The translations under genes were made by a program, and so were the position numbers. A DNA stretch of 64,000 bases from Macrothele yani. Its lineage: Eukaryota > Arthropoda > Arachnida > Araneae > Macrothelidae. Below the pieces are notes generated by a model, which saw only the letters and a list, made by a program, of their open reading frames with translations, searched no databases and was not told the origin of the DNA. Shown here piece after piece: positions 46,301-56,752 of the stretch (position 1 is the stretch's first letter; each line of letters begins with the position of its first letter). The stretch covers positions 230,705,005 through 230,769,004 of the forward strand of contig CM077034.1 of the NCBI GenBank assembly GCA_039090855.1, written 5' to 3'.

Positions 46301-49266
46301 CCGATTGAGGCGTCCAGGTTGAGGATGCTTGCAACTCAATACCCCAAACTTACATCCAACATCTGTACGACAGACTCCATGCCAGAATTGCACAGTGTGA
46401 CGCAGTTCATGGCGGTTCAACCTCGTACTAACCATGTTACATGGAAATGTTATTTTTCAGTTTACCAGCAAATACAGCTGTATTTTGCCATAATGTTTTG
46501 ATCACGTTATCCTCTGTATTCCGTTATGTATAAATTTCGTTGGTATCAGACGTCTCCTTCTTGGTGTTCTTTTTTCACTTTCTAGCCACGACCATCCCCG
46601 ATTGAGGTGTCCAGGTTGAGGATGCTTGCAACTCAATACCCCAAACTTACATCCAACATCTGTACGACAGACTCCATGCCAGAATTGCACAGTGTGACGC
46701 AGTTCATGGCGGTTCAACCTCGTACTAACCATGTTACATGGAAATGTTATTTTTCAGTTTACCAGCAAATACAGCTGTATTTTGCCATAATGTTTTGATC
46801 ACGTTATCCTCTGTATTCCGTTATGTATAAATTTCGTTGGTATCAGACGTCTCCTTCTTGGTGTTCTTTTTTCACTTTCTAGCCACGACCATCCCCGATT
46901 GAGGCGTCCAGGTTGAGGATGCTTGCAACTCAATACCCCAAACTTACATCCAACATCTGTACGACAGACTCCATGCCAGAATTGCACAGTGTGACGCAGT
47001 TCATGGCGGCTCAACCTCGTACTAACCATGTTACATGGAAATGTTATTTTTCAGTTTACCAGCAAATACAGCTGTATTTTGCCATAATGTTTTGATCACG
47101 TTATCCTCTGTATTCCGTTATGTATAAATTTCGTTGGTATCAGACGTCTCCTTCTTGGTGTTCTTTTTTCACTTTCTAGCCACGACCATCCCCGATTGAG
47201 GCGTCCAGGTTGAGGATGCTTGCAACTCAATACCCCAAACTTACATCCAACATCTGTACGACAGACTCCATGCCAGAATTGCACAGTGTGACGCAGTTCA
47301 TGGCGGTTCAACCTCGTACTAACCATGTTACATGGAAATGTTATTTTTCAGTTTACCAGCAAATACAGCTGTATTTTGCCATAATGTTTTGATCACGTTA
47401 TCCTCTGTATTCCGTTATGTATAAATTTCGTTGGTATCAGACGTCTCCTTCTTGGTGTTCTTTTTTCACTTTCTAGCCACGACCATCCCCGATTGAGGCG
47501 TCCAGGTTGAGGATGCTTGCAACTCAATACCCCAAACTTACATCCAACATCTGTACGACAGACTCCATGCCAGAATTGCACAGTGTGACGCAGTTCATGG
47601 CGGTTCAACCTCGTACTAACCATGTTACATGGAAATGTTATTTTTCAGTTTACCAGCAAATACAGCTATATTTTGCCATAATGTTTTGATCACGTTATCC
47701 TCTGTATTCCGTTATGTATAAATTTCGTTGGTATCAGACGTCTCCTTCTTGGTGTTCTTTTTTCACTTTCCAGCCACGACCATCCCCGATTTAGGCGTCC
47801 AGGTTGAGGATGCTTGCAACTCAATACCCCAAACTTACATCCAACATCTGTACGACAGACTCCATGCCAGAATTGCACAGTGTGACGCAGTTCATGGCGG
47901 TTCAACCTCGTACTAACCATGTTACATGGAAATGTTATTTTTCAGTTTACCAGCAAATACAGCTGTATTTTGCCATAATGTTTTGATCACGTTATCCTCT
48001 GTATTCCGTTATGTATAAATTTCGTTGGTATCAGACGTCTCCTTCTTGGTGTTCTTTTTTCACTTTCTAGCCACGACCATCCCCGATTGAGGCGTCCAGG
48101 TTGAGGATGCTTCGAACTCAATACCCCAAACGTACATCCAACATCTGTACGACAGACTCCATGCCAGAATTGCACAGTGTGACGCAGTTCATGGCGGTTC
48201 AACCTCGTACTAACCATGTTACATGGAAATGGTATTTTTCAGTTTACCAGCAAATACAGCTGTATTTTGCCATAATGTTTTGATCACGTTATCCTCTGTA
48301 TTCCGTTATGTATAAATTTCGTTGGTATCAGACGTCTCCTTCTTGGTGTTCTTTTTTCACTTTCTAGCCACGACCATCCCCGATTGAGGCGTCTAGGTTG
48401 AGGATGCTTGCAACTCAATACCCCAAACTTACATCCAACATCTGTACGACAGACTCCATGCCAGAATTGCACAGTGTGACGCAGTTCATGGCGGTTCAAC
48501 CTCGTACTAACCATGTTACATGGAAATGTTATTTTTCAGTTTACCAGCAAATACAGCTGTATTTTGCCATAATGTTTTGATCACGTTATCCTCTGTATTC
48601 CGTTATGTATAAATTTCGTTGGTATCAGACGTCTCCTTCTTGATGTTCTTTTTTCACTTTCTAGCCACGACCATCCCCGATTGAGGCGTCCAGGTTGAGG
48701 ATGCTTGCAACTCAATACCCCAAACTTACATCCAACATCTGTACGACAGACTCCATGCCAGAATTGCACAGTGTGACGCAGTTCATGGCGGTTCAACCTC
48801 GTACTAACCATGTTACATGGAAATGTTATTTTTCAGTTTACCAGCAAATACAGCTGTATTTTGCCATAATGTTTTGATCACGTTATCTTCTGTATTCCGT
48901 TATGTATAAATTTCGTTGGTATCAGACGTCTCCTTCTTGGTGTTCTTTTTTCACTTTCTAGCCACGACCATCCCCGATTTACGTGTCCAGGTTGAGGATG
49001 CTTGGAACTCAATACCCCAAATTTACATCCAACATCTGTACGACAGACTCCATGCCAGAATTGCACAGTGTGACGCAGTTCATGGCGGTTCAACCTCGTA
49101 CTAACCATGTTACATGGAAATGTTATTTTTCAGTTTACCAGCAAATACAGCTGTATTTTGCCATAATGTTTTGATCACGTTATCCTCTGTATTCCGTTAT
49201 GTATAAATTTCGTTGGTATTAGACGTCTACTTCCTGGTGTTGTTCTTTCTTCACTTTCCGCCAGTG
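43372..49266 (+). repeat. 297-bp Tc1-derived satellite, array 1, about 20 units
   Basis: Equivalent points recur at exactly 297 bp for at least 18 steps (for example 43532, 43829 ... 48878). Each unit comprises the C-terminal transposase codons, the 3' trailer (gatcacgttatcctctgtat), and the terminal repeat cut within its last bases (ttttttcactttc) and fused to cagccacgaccatcccc. Most units carry gatgcttgcaactc, while array 2 carries gatgcttggaactc. The last unit ends with the intact terminal repeat. Confidence 0.96.
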
Positions 49267-49358
49267 TACTAAAACAAGGTTCGTATTTATTTTTCAGCAG
49301 TGAGTGTAATTATTAGTACAGAATCTTAACAACAAATGTTTCTTGTTTTCATTTTCAG

Positions 49359-49438
49359 TGCATGCAGCATTCGTGGTATATTTCAGCTGACTTCCAACTC
49401 CATATCTTAGCGTTGTTCATCTTGATCCCTTTATACCG
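49359..49438 (+). CDS. nrf-6: NRF-6-like acyltransferase gene, internal exon (third in window)
   Basis: The acceptor tttcattttcag ends at 49358 and the donor gtaagt starts at 49439. Starting in phase 0, the exon reads CMQHSWYISADFQLHI followed by a hydrophobic helix ending in PLYR. The order Cys, Ser-Trp-Tyr, Asp-x-Gln and then a helix is typical of NRF-6 proteins and follows directly on the INN segment of the preceding exon. The exon leaves two bases (cg) that the next exon completes as Arg. A transposon/satellite block ends only 92 bp upstream of it, and a miniature LTR element starts 110 bp downstream. Confidence 0.93.
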
Positions 49439-49609
49439 GTAAGTAATGTACATCGGAACAAACGCTACATTAACGAAAGTCACCGGACACCTAGATGAGA
49501 AATAAACATAGCATTTATTGACATACGTTTCTACGGTGTCGGTCCGCCTGTGACGTACCTGCCAGCAGGACGCCCACGACATAAAGGCAGATAGGAATCA
49601 GAATAAAAC

Positions 49610-49681
49610 GTCCGCGTAGCTCAATTGGTAGAGTGACTTGTTCCGGAATAAGTGGACTCGGGTTCGAATCCCGGCGTGGAC
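49610..49681 (+). tRNA. tRNA-like unit in 5' LTR (pseudo-tRNA)
   Basis: A seven-base acceptor stem (gtccgcg with cgtggac) pairs fully, counting one G-T pair. D arm GCTC/GAGT, A box TAGCTCAATTGGTAGAG and a T arm around GGTTCGAATCC are all present. The anticodon arm is abnormal (CTTGT/ATAAG with a six-base loop TCCGGA), so amino-acid identity is not assigned. Confidence 0.5.
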
Positions 49682-50018
49682 AAAAATGACGGAGAAAATG
49701 GCGCCCGAACTATCCGGATGACCCGACCGTTCAAAATCTCGCAATGGTGTGATGTTATTTCCACACCGCGAGATAGGAAAAATCAGAGAATCCCTTCTCC
49801 AGCGCTTCAAAAAATAAAAATGTGTGACGTTGCATTCCAAACACAAGTTTGACTGGGAGTTCTCAAGTGCACGTTCTACAGTGGATGGCTGCCTGCAACG
49901 ATTCATGGTCACGGGTGACCCGTGGGCCATGCCCCCGGCCCTCTTTCGGGGGGGGAGATGTGACGTACCTGCCAGCAGGACGCACATGGCATAAAGGCAC
50001 ATAGCAATCAGAATGAAC

Positions 50019-50090
50019 GTCTGCGTAGCTCAGTTGGTAGAGTGACTTATCCCGGAATAAGGGGATCCGGGTTCGAATCCTGGCGTGGAC
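50019..50090 (+). tRNA. tRNA-like unit in 3' LTR (pseudo-tRNA)
   Basis: Same unit as at 49610. The anticodon arm pairs CTTAT/ATAAG around the six-base loop CCCGGA. A and B boxes are retained. Confidence 0.45.
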
Positions 50091-50124
50091 AGAAATGACG
50101 GAGAAATTTACTTCGTTATGCGCC

Positions 50125-51264
50125 TTTTGCCTTCATGAATGCACTGACCCTTCGAGACATGTTTTGGACAAGGTTTTGGAACGCAGCGATAGGTATGCGC
50201 TTCCATTCAGTACATAATGCTGCAGCTAACTGTTGCTTAGTAGTAGACCTTTGTTCCAAACTTTTTATGCGGCGCTCTAATTCATCCCATAGGTGATCTA
50301 TGCGATTAAGATCAGAGTTCTGTGCTGGCCAGTCCACACACAATACGGAATTATCGTCAAACCATGCCGTAACAATCCTTGCTTTATGGCTCCTTGCAAT
50401 ATCCTGCTGGTACCAACAAGGCTTAGTTCCATAGTATTGCCACAGAGTTGGTACTGCATAATCGTCCACATTATCGAGGTAGACGCGCTGGTTGACAGGT
50501 TTGTACACGATAAACGCTGGACCGGGACCATGCCACGAAAACACCTCCAAACGAGTACACTGTCAGCTTTAAACCTGACCGTAAGAACAGTACACTGTGG
50601 TAAATAGCGTTTCCCCGGCTTCCGCCGTACCCACACACTTCCATCAGACTGATGGATCGTGTATCTGGATTCATCAGTCCATAGGACCCGTTTCCATTGA
50701 TCTACGGTCCACGATAAATGTTCTTTACACCATGCTAAGCGACGAGTAGCATTCCGAGTGGAGATGAAAGGCTTATGAGCAGCCGCACGACCACGGTAAC
50801 CCATGGAATGAAGTTCTCTGCGAATGGTACGTGTACATACCGAGGTTCCTGCATTTTTGCTCACCTGTACACTGAGGTCTTGTGCAGTACTCCGTCGATT
50901 AGCTGTAACGACTCTCCTGAGGCTTCGACGTCCTCTATCACTGATTCTTTTTGGTCTGCCAGTACGTTTTGCCGCTTCATGTGTCTTCCACTTATTCAGT
51001 ACATCAAAAACAGTTGGTATGTTTAAACGCCTCTCGGTTTCTCTTATGGACAACCCACTAATATAACACCCAACAATCTTTCCTTTCTCAAAGTCAGTTC
51101 TCTCCCGCAGCGACATTTTCACTCAACCTCACAGTGCGATATGAACGCAGTCAGCTGCAGGTTTGTTTTAATACCGTTTGCAGCTCTGCCGCGCATCTTA
51201 ACAACGCAGAGGATCTGTTCATTTGCTTTTGAAGAGGTGTCTGGTGATTTTTGCCAATATAGTG
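50125..51264 (-). mobile_element. Tc1-like relic L, 3' end replaced by the LTR element
   Basis: The 5' terminus reads (minus) cactatattggcaaaaatcac starting at 51264, next to TA at 51265-51266. The transposase begins MSLRERTDFEKGKIVGCYIS at 51116 and has WTDESRYTIHQSDGSVWVRR. A frameshift lies near 50540 before FSWHGPGPAFIVY and YQQDIARSH. The third catalytic residue is changed: DLNRIDHLWDELERR has Asp where Glu is expected. The coding region stops abruptly at FMKAKGA where the LTR element begins, so the 3' end is not visible. Confidence 0.88.
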
Positions 51265-51483
51265 TATGCATTTATATGCGTGTACATATGCATACCATAC
51301 ACTCTGTCATAATGATAAAGGTGGATTGCGAACTATATGTAGTGAACATATGTGTGTGCATGTGAGAGACAGAGAGAGAATCTTCTAAGAATTTAAACAC
51401 TAATCGTTGAGTTCTAGTGTTCGGTTTTAAAATGTAAATCTTTCATAGTATTTGTAATTGTTTTTTTATGTTTCATGACGATA

Positions 51484-52662
51484 CGCTGAAAAGCAATTGA
51501 ATTAGAGACAGCTGGCGTTATGCAAATGTGGCGTCGTGGGCGGCCCTGTAAACGGCAACGACATGACGTATGCAGCGATCCGACAATATAAGGAGTGATG
51601 CGACGAGCATCAGTAAGAGTCGGGCGCAGTATGGGTAAGACGAAGGATCTAAGCGCATTTGATCGTGGGCAAATTGTCGGGGGACCCGACGAATGGGTCA
51701 CTCCATCTCGGAAGTCGTGCAGGCACTGGGATTTTCACGAGCCACTGTGTCACGGGTGCACCGTGAGTACATCGAATCAGGTAAAACCATCCCTGTAAGG
51801 GCCAACTGCCGTGAACAACAGCGTGTGGATGAGCGGGGTCATCGTCGGCTAGCTCGCATTGTAACAGCGGATAGACGGGCCACAGTTCAAGAAAGCACTC
51901 GGCAATTTAACGCTGGTATACAAAAACGTGTAAGCAGCCGCACCATCCAGAACCCTCTCCTCGCTATGGGGTACAGAAGCCATCGTCCCACGAGGGTACC
52001 GCTGCTGACCGCACATCACAGGGTGCAAAGATTAGCATGGGCGCGGGAACATCGCCACTGGACCCTAGACATGTGGGAAAATGTTGCCTGGACTGATGAG
52101 TCGAGATTCACGTTGGTACATGCGGATGGCAGGATACGAGTACGGCGCAAACCGCATGAAGCGATGGATCCTTCTTGCCAACAGGGTACTCTTCAAGCTG
52201 GTAGGAGGTGGCATTCTCGTTTGGGGACTGTTTACGTGGACTGAAAGGGACCCCTGGTACGTGTGACATCGTCCCTCACAGGTCAACATTACCGGGATAT
52301 CCTGGACGACCAATTGCTCCCGTTTGTGCGTCTTCAACATCCCACTGGGGACCTCATCCTGCAACAAGACAATGCAGTTCCCGAATTGTATCCGAATGGT
52401 TGGATGAACACTCCAGCGACGTGACCTCGCTTCCTTGGCCAGCTAGGTCACCTGACCTGGGATGCCATCGAGAGAGATGACCCCCTCCATCAAATCTTCG
52501 TGTACTGTGGGAGTTTGTTCAGGGGTCGTGGATCCGTATGGCTTCCCAACGCTTCCGGTGTCTTGTCGAGTAAATGCCGAGACGAATCGCCGCCGTCATC
52601 AGGTCGAAAGGTGGTGCTACACGTTACTAGACAGGTATCTCTAATTCAATTGCTCTTCAGTG
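51484..52662 (+). mobile_element. Tc1-like element, family H, copy 2
   Basis: The left end cgctgaaaagcaattgaatt (51484, two changes from copy 1) follows TA, and the right end finishes gctcttcagtg at 52662 with aa instead of TA. The 1179-bp length equals copy 1. The transposase relic (51595-52630) reads MGKTKDLSAFDRGQIVGG and, after a frameshift, MGHSISEVVQALGFSRATVS, WTDESRFTLVHADGRIRVRR. A frameshift follows LQAG, and QQDNAVP lies in another frame. Confidence 0.9.
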
Positions 52663-53004
52663 AAATCTTTCAAAATAAGTTTGAGCCCTTCTATTCGGAT
52701 GGCTTAATATAATGAAAAAAAATCCCAGCTTTAATTATCGAACCATTCCTATGATCGGTAATTCCTGTTTAAAATATTCGTTTATTCTTTCTCAATGAAT
52801 GGAGCCCACTTCTTTTGAAAGGAGCTTCTACGTATTCACTTCGTTTCGTCAAGTCATTCGTGTGTCATGGATTGTCTTAATGGCGCCTTTGTCTCGGAAG
52901 TTTGCAGAAATATTACATTAAAATATGCTCAACTATTGCTTTTCATGAACAGCCATCTCTGTTTTCCCTTCCGCTCTCAGCTTCTTCTTTTTATGAAAAT
53001 ATAG
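52663..53004. other. No gene recognised
   Basis: A short AT-rich spacer between Tc1-like H copy 2 and the CT-rich tract. Nothing is recognised. Confidence 0.5.
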
Positions 53005-53392
53005 TTGTTGTTTTCTTTCTGCTCTCTCTCTCTCTCTCCTTCTCTCTTTCTTTCCGCCACTTTTTCTCTCTGTGTCCTTTTCTCTCTCTGTGTCTCTTTT
53101 TCTCTCTTTCTCTCTCTTTTTCTCTATCTTCTTCACTTTTGGTATCTCTGGCTCTCTCTTTCTCTGTCTCTTTTTCATTATCTCTCTCTCTCTCTCTCTC
53201 TCTTTGTCTGTCTCTTTTTCTCACTCTCTCTCCTTCTCTCTTTCTTTCCGCAACTTTTTCTCTCTGTGTCCTTTTCTCTCTCTGTGTCTCTTTTTCTCTC
53301 TCTGTGTCTCTTTTTCTCTCTTTCTCTCTCTTTTCCTCTATGTTCTTCTCTTTTGGTATCTCTATCTCTCTCTTTCTCTGTCTCTTTTTCAT

Positions 53393-53466
<74 letters not shown>

Positions 53467-53646
53467 TCTGTCTCTTTTTCTCACTCTCTCTCCTTCTCTC
53501 TTTCTTTCCGCAACTTTTTCTCTCTGTGTCCTTTTCTCTCTCTGTGTCTCTTTTTCTCTCTCTGTGTCTCTTTTTCTCTCTTTCTCTCTCTTTTCCTCTA
53601 TGTTCTTCTCTTTTGGTATCTCTATCTCTCTCTTTCTCTGTCTCTT

Positions 53647-53720
<74 letters not shown>

Positions 53721-53898
53721 TCTGTCTCTTTTTCTCACTCTCTCTCCTTCTCTCTTTCTTTCCGCCACTTTTTCTCTCTGTGTCCTTCTCTCTCTGTGTG
53801 TCCTTTTCTCTCTCTGTGTCTCTTTTTCTCTCTTTCCCTCTCTTTTTCTCTATCTTCTCCACTTTTGGTATCTCTATCTCTCTCTTTCTCTGTCTCTA

Positions 53899-53954
<56 letters not shown>

Positions 53955-54112
53955 TCGGTCTCTTTTTCACACACTCTCTCCTTCTCTCTTTCTTGCCGCC
54001 ACTTTTTCTCTCTGTGTCCTTCTCTCTCTCTCTGTGTCTCTTTTTCTCTCTTTCTCTATGTTCTTCCCTTTTGGTATCTCTATATCTCTCTTTCTCTGTC
54101 TCTTTTTCATTA

Positions 54113-54143
<31 letters not shown>

Positions 54144-54155
54144 GTCTCTTTTTCA

Positions 54156-54204
<49 letters not shown>

Positions 54205-54785
54205 TCTCTCTCTTTGTCTGTCTCTTTTTCTCACTCTCTCCTTCTCTCTTTCTTTCCGCCACTTTTTCTCTCTGTGTCCTTTTCTCTCTGTGTGTCTCTT
54301 TTTCTCTCTTTCTCTCTCTTTTTCTCTATCTTCTTCTCTTTTGGTATCTCCATCTCTCTCTCTTTCTCTGTCTCTTTTTCATTATCTCTCTTTCACTCTC
54401 TCTCTTTCTCTCTATATCTATTCTCTTTCTCCCTCTCTCTTTCTATTTCTCTCTTTCTCTCTCTCTTCCTCTTTTTCTATTTCTCTCTTTCTGTCTATCT
54501 CTTTCTACTTCTCTCTGTCTCCCCATCTCCTTCTCCCGATATTTCTATCTATATCTCTCTCTTTGTCTCTCTCACTTTCTCTCTTTCTTCCTCTCCCTTT
54601 CTTCCTACCTCTTTCTACCTCTCCCTTTCTCTATCTCTCTCTCTTTCTCACTCTCTCTCTCTTGCTCTTTCTTTCTCGCTCTTTCTCCCTCTTTTTTCTA
54701 TTTCTCCCCTTCTCCCTCTCTCTTTCACTCCCTCTTTATCTCTCTCTTTCCATCTCTCTGTTTCTCCCTCTCTCTCACTCTCTAA
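53005..54785. repeat. CT-rich tract with nested 200-270-bp periodicity
   Basis: Almost pure pyrimidine on plus. (ct)n runs alternate with interspersed markers such as cttttggtatctct (near 53137, 53351, 53608, 53863, 54068, 54339), tttctttccgc and ctctgtgtc, so the tract repeats as larger units five or six times. Long Ser/Leu/Phe frames on plus and Arg/Glu frames on minus are by-products. Confidence 0.93.
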
Positions 54786-54789
54786 AGCC

Positions 54790-55236
54790 GGAACAGAATA
54801 TTTATTCTCCAAAATTTACAGCGAATTTAATTGCTATTATGAAAGCTTTTAAGAAAATCTGTGCATTTATTAAAATAACATTACAATAGTAAATACATTA
54901 ATTATTTGCAGTCTTGGCCATTTAAAAAGGAAAAGCTAATTTTAAGAGGGAGCTCAATCAGAAGGGTGGTGCTGTTCATAAAGAAATATAACGGAGAAGC
55001 AACATAATTTATACAAGAACAAAAACTGAGAATGGAACGTTAATTAAAAGATATGGTATAAATGTTTCACAAATAACAAATACAGATGATCTGTGCCTGC
55101 ATTTGGCAATAATATTCTGATCTTTACACCATAGAGAGTGAAAATGTAACATTCATGTTTCTCACAACTACCGTATTTGTTTATTTTTTCAATCGTGGGA
55201 GCTTTTTTGTTGTTGCTTAAACGGGAACAACCTGTG
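54790..55236. other. No gene recognised
   Basis: AT-rich intronic sequence between the CT tract and mariner C copy 3. Nothing is recognised. Confidence 0.5.
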
Positions 55237-55238
55237 TA

Positions 55239-56540
55239 CACAGTGCGTCAAAGAAGTTTTAAGACTGGTCCTAGATTTAGGCCTACGGTGGCGCCACCAG
55301 TGTAATCGCGAATGCGTTATAAACCGTGACCATCTGCTTGCTTTCTGCCAAAAGTACTGCGCAGTTGTTAAAGTAACTCAAACGAAACGGCCGTTCATTA
55401 GAGAAGTCAAATTTTTTTCATGTTGAATTATTAAGATGGAACAAAGGGCTGTTATTAAATTTAACGCAAAACTTGGTAAAAGTGCCTCGGAAACGTACCA
55501 AATGATGAAACAAGTTTACGGTGAGTTTTGTTTAAGTAGATCCAATGTTTTCCTGTGGCACAAACGTTTTTTGGACGCTAGAAGATGATAAGCATACCGG
55601 AAGACCAAGTTCATCTAGGACACCTGAGATTATTGAAAAAGTGCGTGATTTCGTGGCAAACAATCGATGTGCGTCACTAAGAATGATGGAAGAGTCTTTA
55701 AACATCAACAAAGAAACGATTCGAACCATCCTGCATGAAGATTTGGGCAAAACCAAAGTCTGTGCTAAATTTGTTCCACACACGTTAACCAATGAACAAA
55801 AATCAAGGAGAAGTGCACATTGCAGAGACATCATTTCAGCCGCTGAAAATGATCCAAACTTCTTAAAATCGATTGTTACTGGTGATGAAACATGGTGTTT
55901 TCAATATGATCCTAAAACAAAGCGACAAAGTGCGGAATGGAAGTCAAAAAACTCGCCACAAGCCAAAAAAACAAGAAAAGTTCCATCGAAAATCAAAACA
56001 ATGCTCATTACATTCTTCGATAGTAAGGGTATTATCCACAAAGAATTTGTTCCAAGTGGACAAACAATTACTGGTGAGTTTTATTTAAATGTTTTGAGGC
56101 GTTTGATGGGCAGAATTCGTCGCATTCGTCAGGAATATCGGGATGAAAACAGTTGGTGTTTGTTGCACAATAATGCACCCAGTCACACCTTACTTCTTGT
56201 TCGTAGATCTTTGGCGAAAAATAACGTCTGTGTGTTGAATCATCCACCGTATTCGCCTGATTTAGCACACTGCGACTTTTCTTCGTTCCCAAAACTTCAA
56301 ATGACGTTAAAAGGGTGTTATTTTGATGATATTTCCACCATACAAACAGCTTCGACGCGTGCTTTGGAGGTAATTCCGCAAAGTGAACTGGAACAGGCAT
56401 TCGAATCATTATTAAATCGCTGTAACAAGTGTATTGAAGCCGAGGGGACTTATTTTGAATAACAAACCAAAACAAATGATAATTTCTTGTTTCTATTTCA
56501 TTTCACAGACCCAGTCTTCAAACTTCTTTGACGCACTGTG
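55239..56540 (+). mobile_element. mariner-like element, family C, copy 3 (full length, dead)
   Basis: The inverted repeats cacagtgcgtcaaagaagtt (55239) and the complement ending at 56540 are 30 bp with one mismatch. TA precedes the left end (55237-55238) and ca, probably a mutated TA, follows the right. The length is 1302 bp. The element ends 89 bp before the exon at 56630. Confidence 0.93.
55436..56462 (+). pseudogene. mariner-like transposase, family C, copy 3
   Basis: It starts MEQRAVIKFNAKLGKSASET in one frame and stops after FLDARR near 55588. The rest is open in another frame from EDDKHTGRPSSSRTPEII to EAEGTYFE at 56462. The first catalytic Asp is in GDETWCFQYD. The second is changed to Asn (LLHNNAPSH; copies 1 and 2 have HDN). 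The third is the Asp of CDFSSF, 34 residues on. A 2-bp loss explains the frameshift, and copies 1 and 2 have it at the same place. Confidence 0.9.
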
Positions 56541-56629
56541 CATCTTTAATCAGAGTTGCTTTACCCTAAATTAATTTGTTTTGATCTTTCTGTCCCATTT
56601 GTGTTACAGTAGTTTTAATTTTATTTCAG

Positions 56630-56752
56630 AAACGCTTTTCTTGGCTTTTCTATCGCTTTCCTAATGACATTAGGAAGTATATTAACCGTTGGACTGCTTA
56701 CGTATGTTAATGATTTCGATCCCACAATTCTCTTATCCACCGCAAATCCAGA
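56630..56752 (+). CDS. nrf-6: NRF-6-like acyltransferase gene, internal exon (fourth in window)
   Basis: The acceptor ttttatttcag ends at 56629 and the donor gtaagt starts at 56753. The first base completes an Arg codon; the exon then reads NAFLGFSIAFLMTLGSIL, VGLLTYVNDFDPTILLS and TANP. This is another membrane helix followed by the short P-T-x-L-x-S loop seen after that helix in NRF-6 proteins. The exon ends on two bases (GA) of a split codon, so at least one more exon is needed. None is visible before 64000. The other two frames contain stops. A mariner ends 89 bp upstream and a SINE begins about 135 bp downstream. Confidence 0.9.

Larger units (their letters stand above)
41398..49266. mobile_element. 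7.9-kb composite bounded by Tc1-like K termini
   Basis: The left end reads (g)actggcggaaagtgaaa from 41398 and the right end is its complement, finishing cactttccgccagtg at 49266. TA lies outside both (41396-41397, 49267-49268). Inside are satellite units on minus (41398 to about 42290), a decayed transposase on minus (42141-43144), the 5' end of that element (to about 43371), and then about 20 satellite units on plus. Both outer ends are thus 3' termini of the same transposon family facing outward. Confidence 0.8.
49549..50120 (+). mobile_element. TRIM-like miniature LTR retrotransposon with tRNA-like LTRs (LTR-int-LTR)
   Basis: The 5' LTR starts TGTGACGTACC at 49549 and ends near 49697; a 13-bp loss removed its last bases. 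TGGCGCCCGAAC at 49699-49710 matches a tRNA-Lys primer binding site. The internal part is about 260 bp and has no open frame. The purine tract gggggggagag-like at 49948-49958 abuts the 3' LTR (49959-50120). CGCC at 49545-49548 and 50121-50124 would be a 4-bp target duplication within Tc1-like relic L. The structure agrees with 8545-9558 on the opposite strand. Confidence 0.82.

Noticed and set aside
43532..49108. Dozens of 60-76-codon frames on both strands in the 297-bp arrays
   Set aside because: They are shadows of the satellite unit; only the frame ending HGGSTSY is the remnant of the transposase C terminus.
52902..54889. Ser/Leu/Phe-rich frames of over 600 codons, and Arg/Glu-rich ones on the other strand
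   Set aside because: A direct translation of CT-rich DNA in all frames; low complexity with no protein features.
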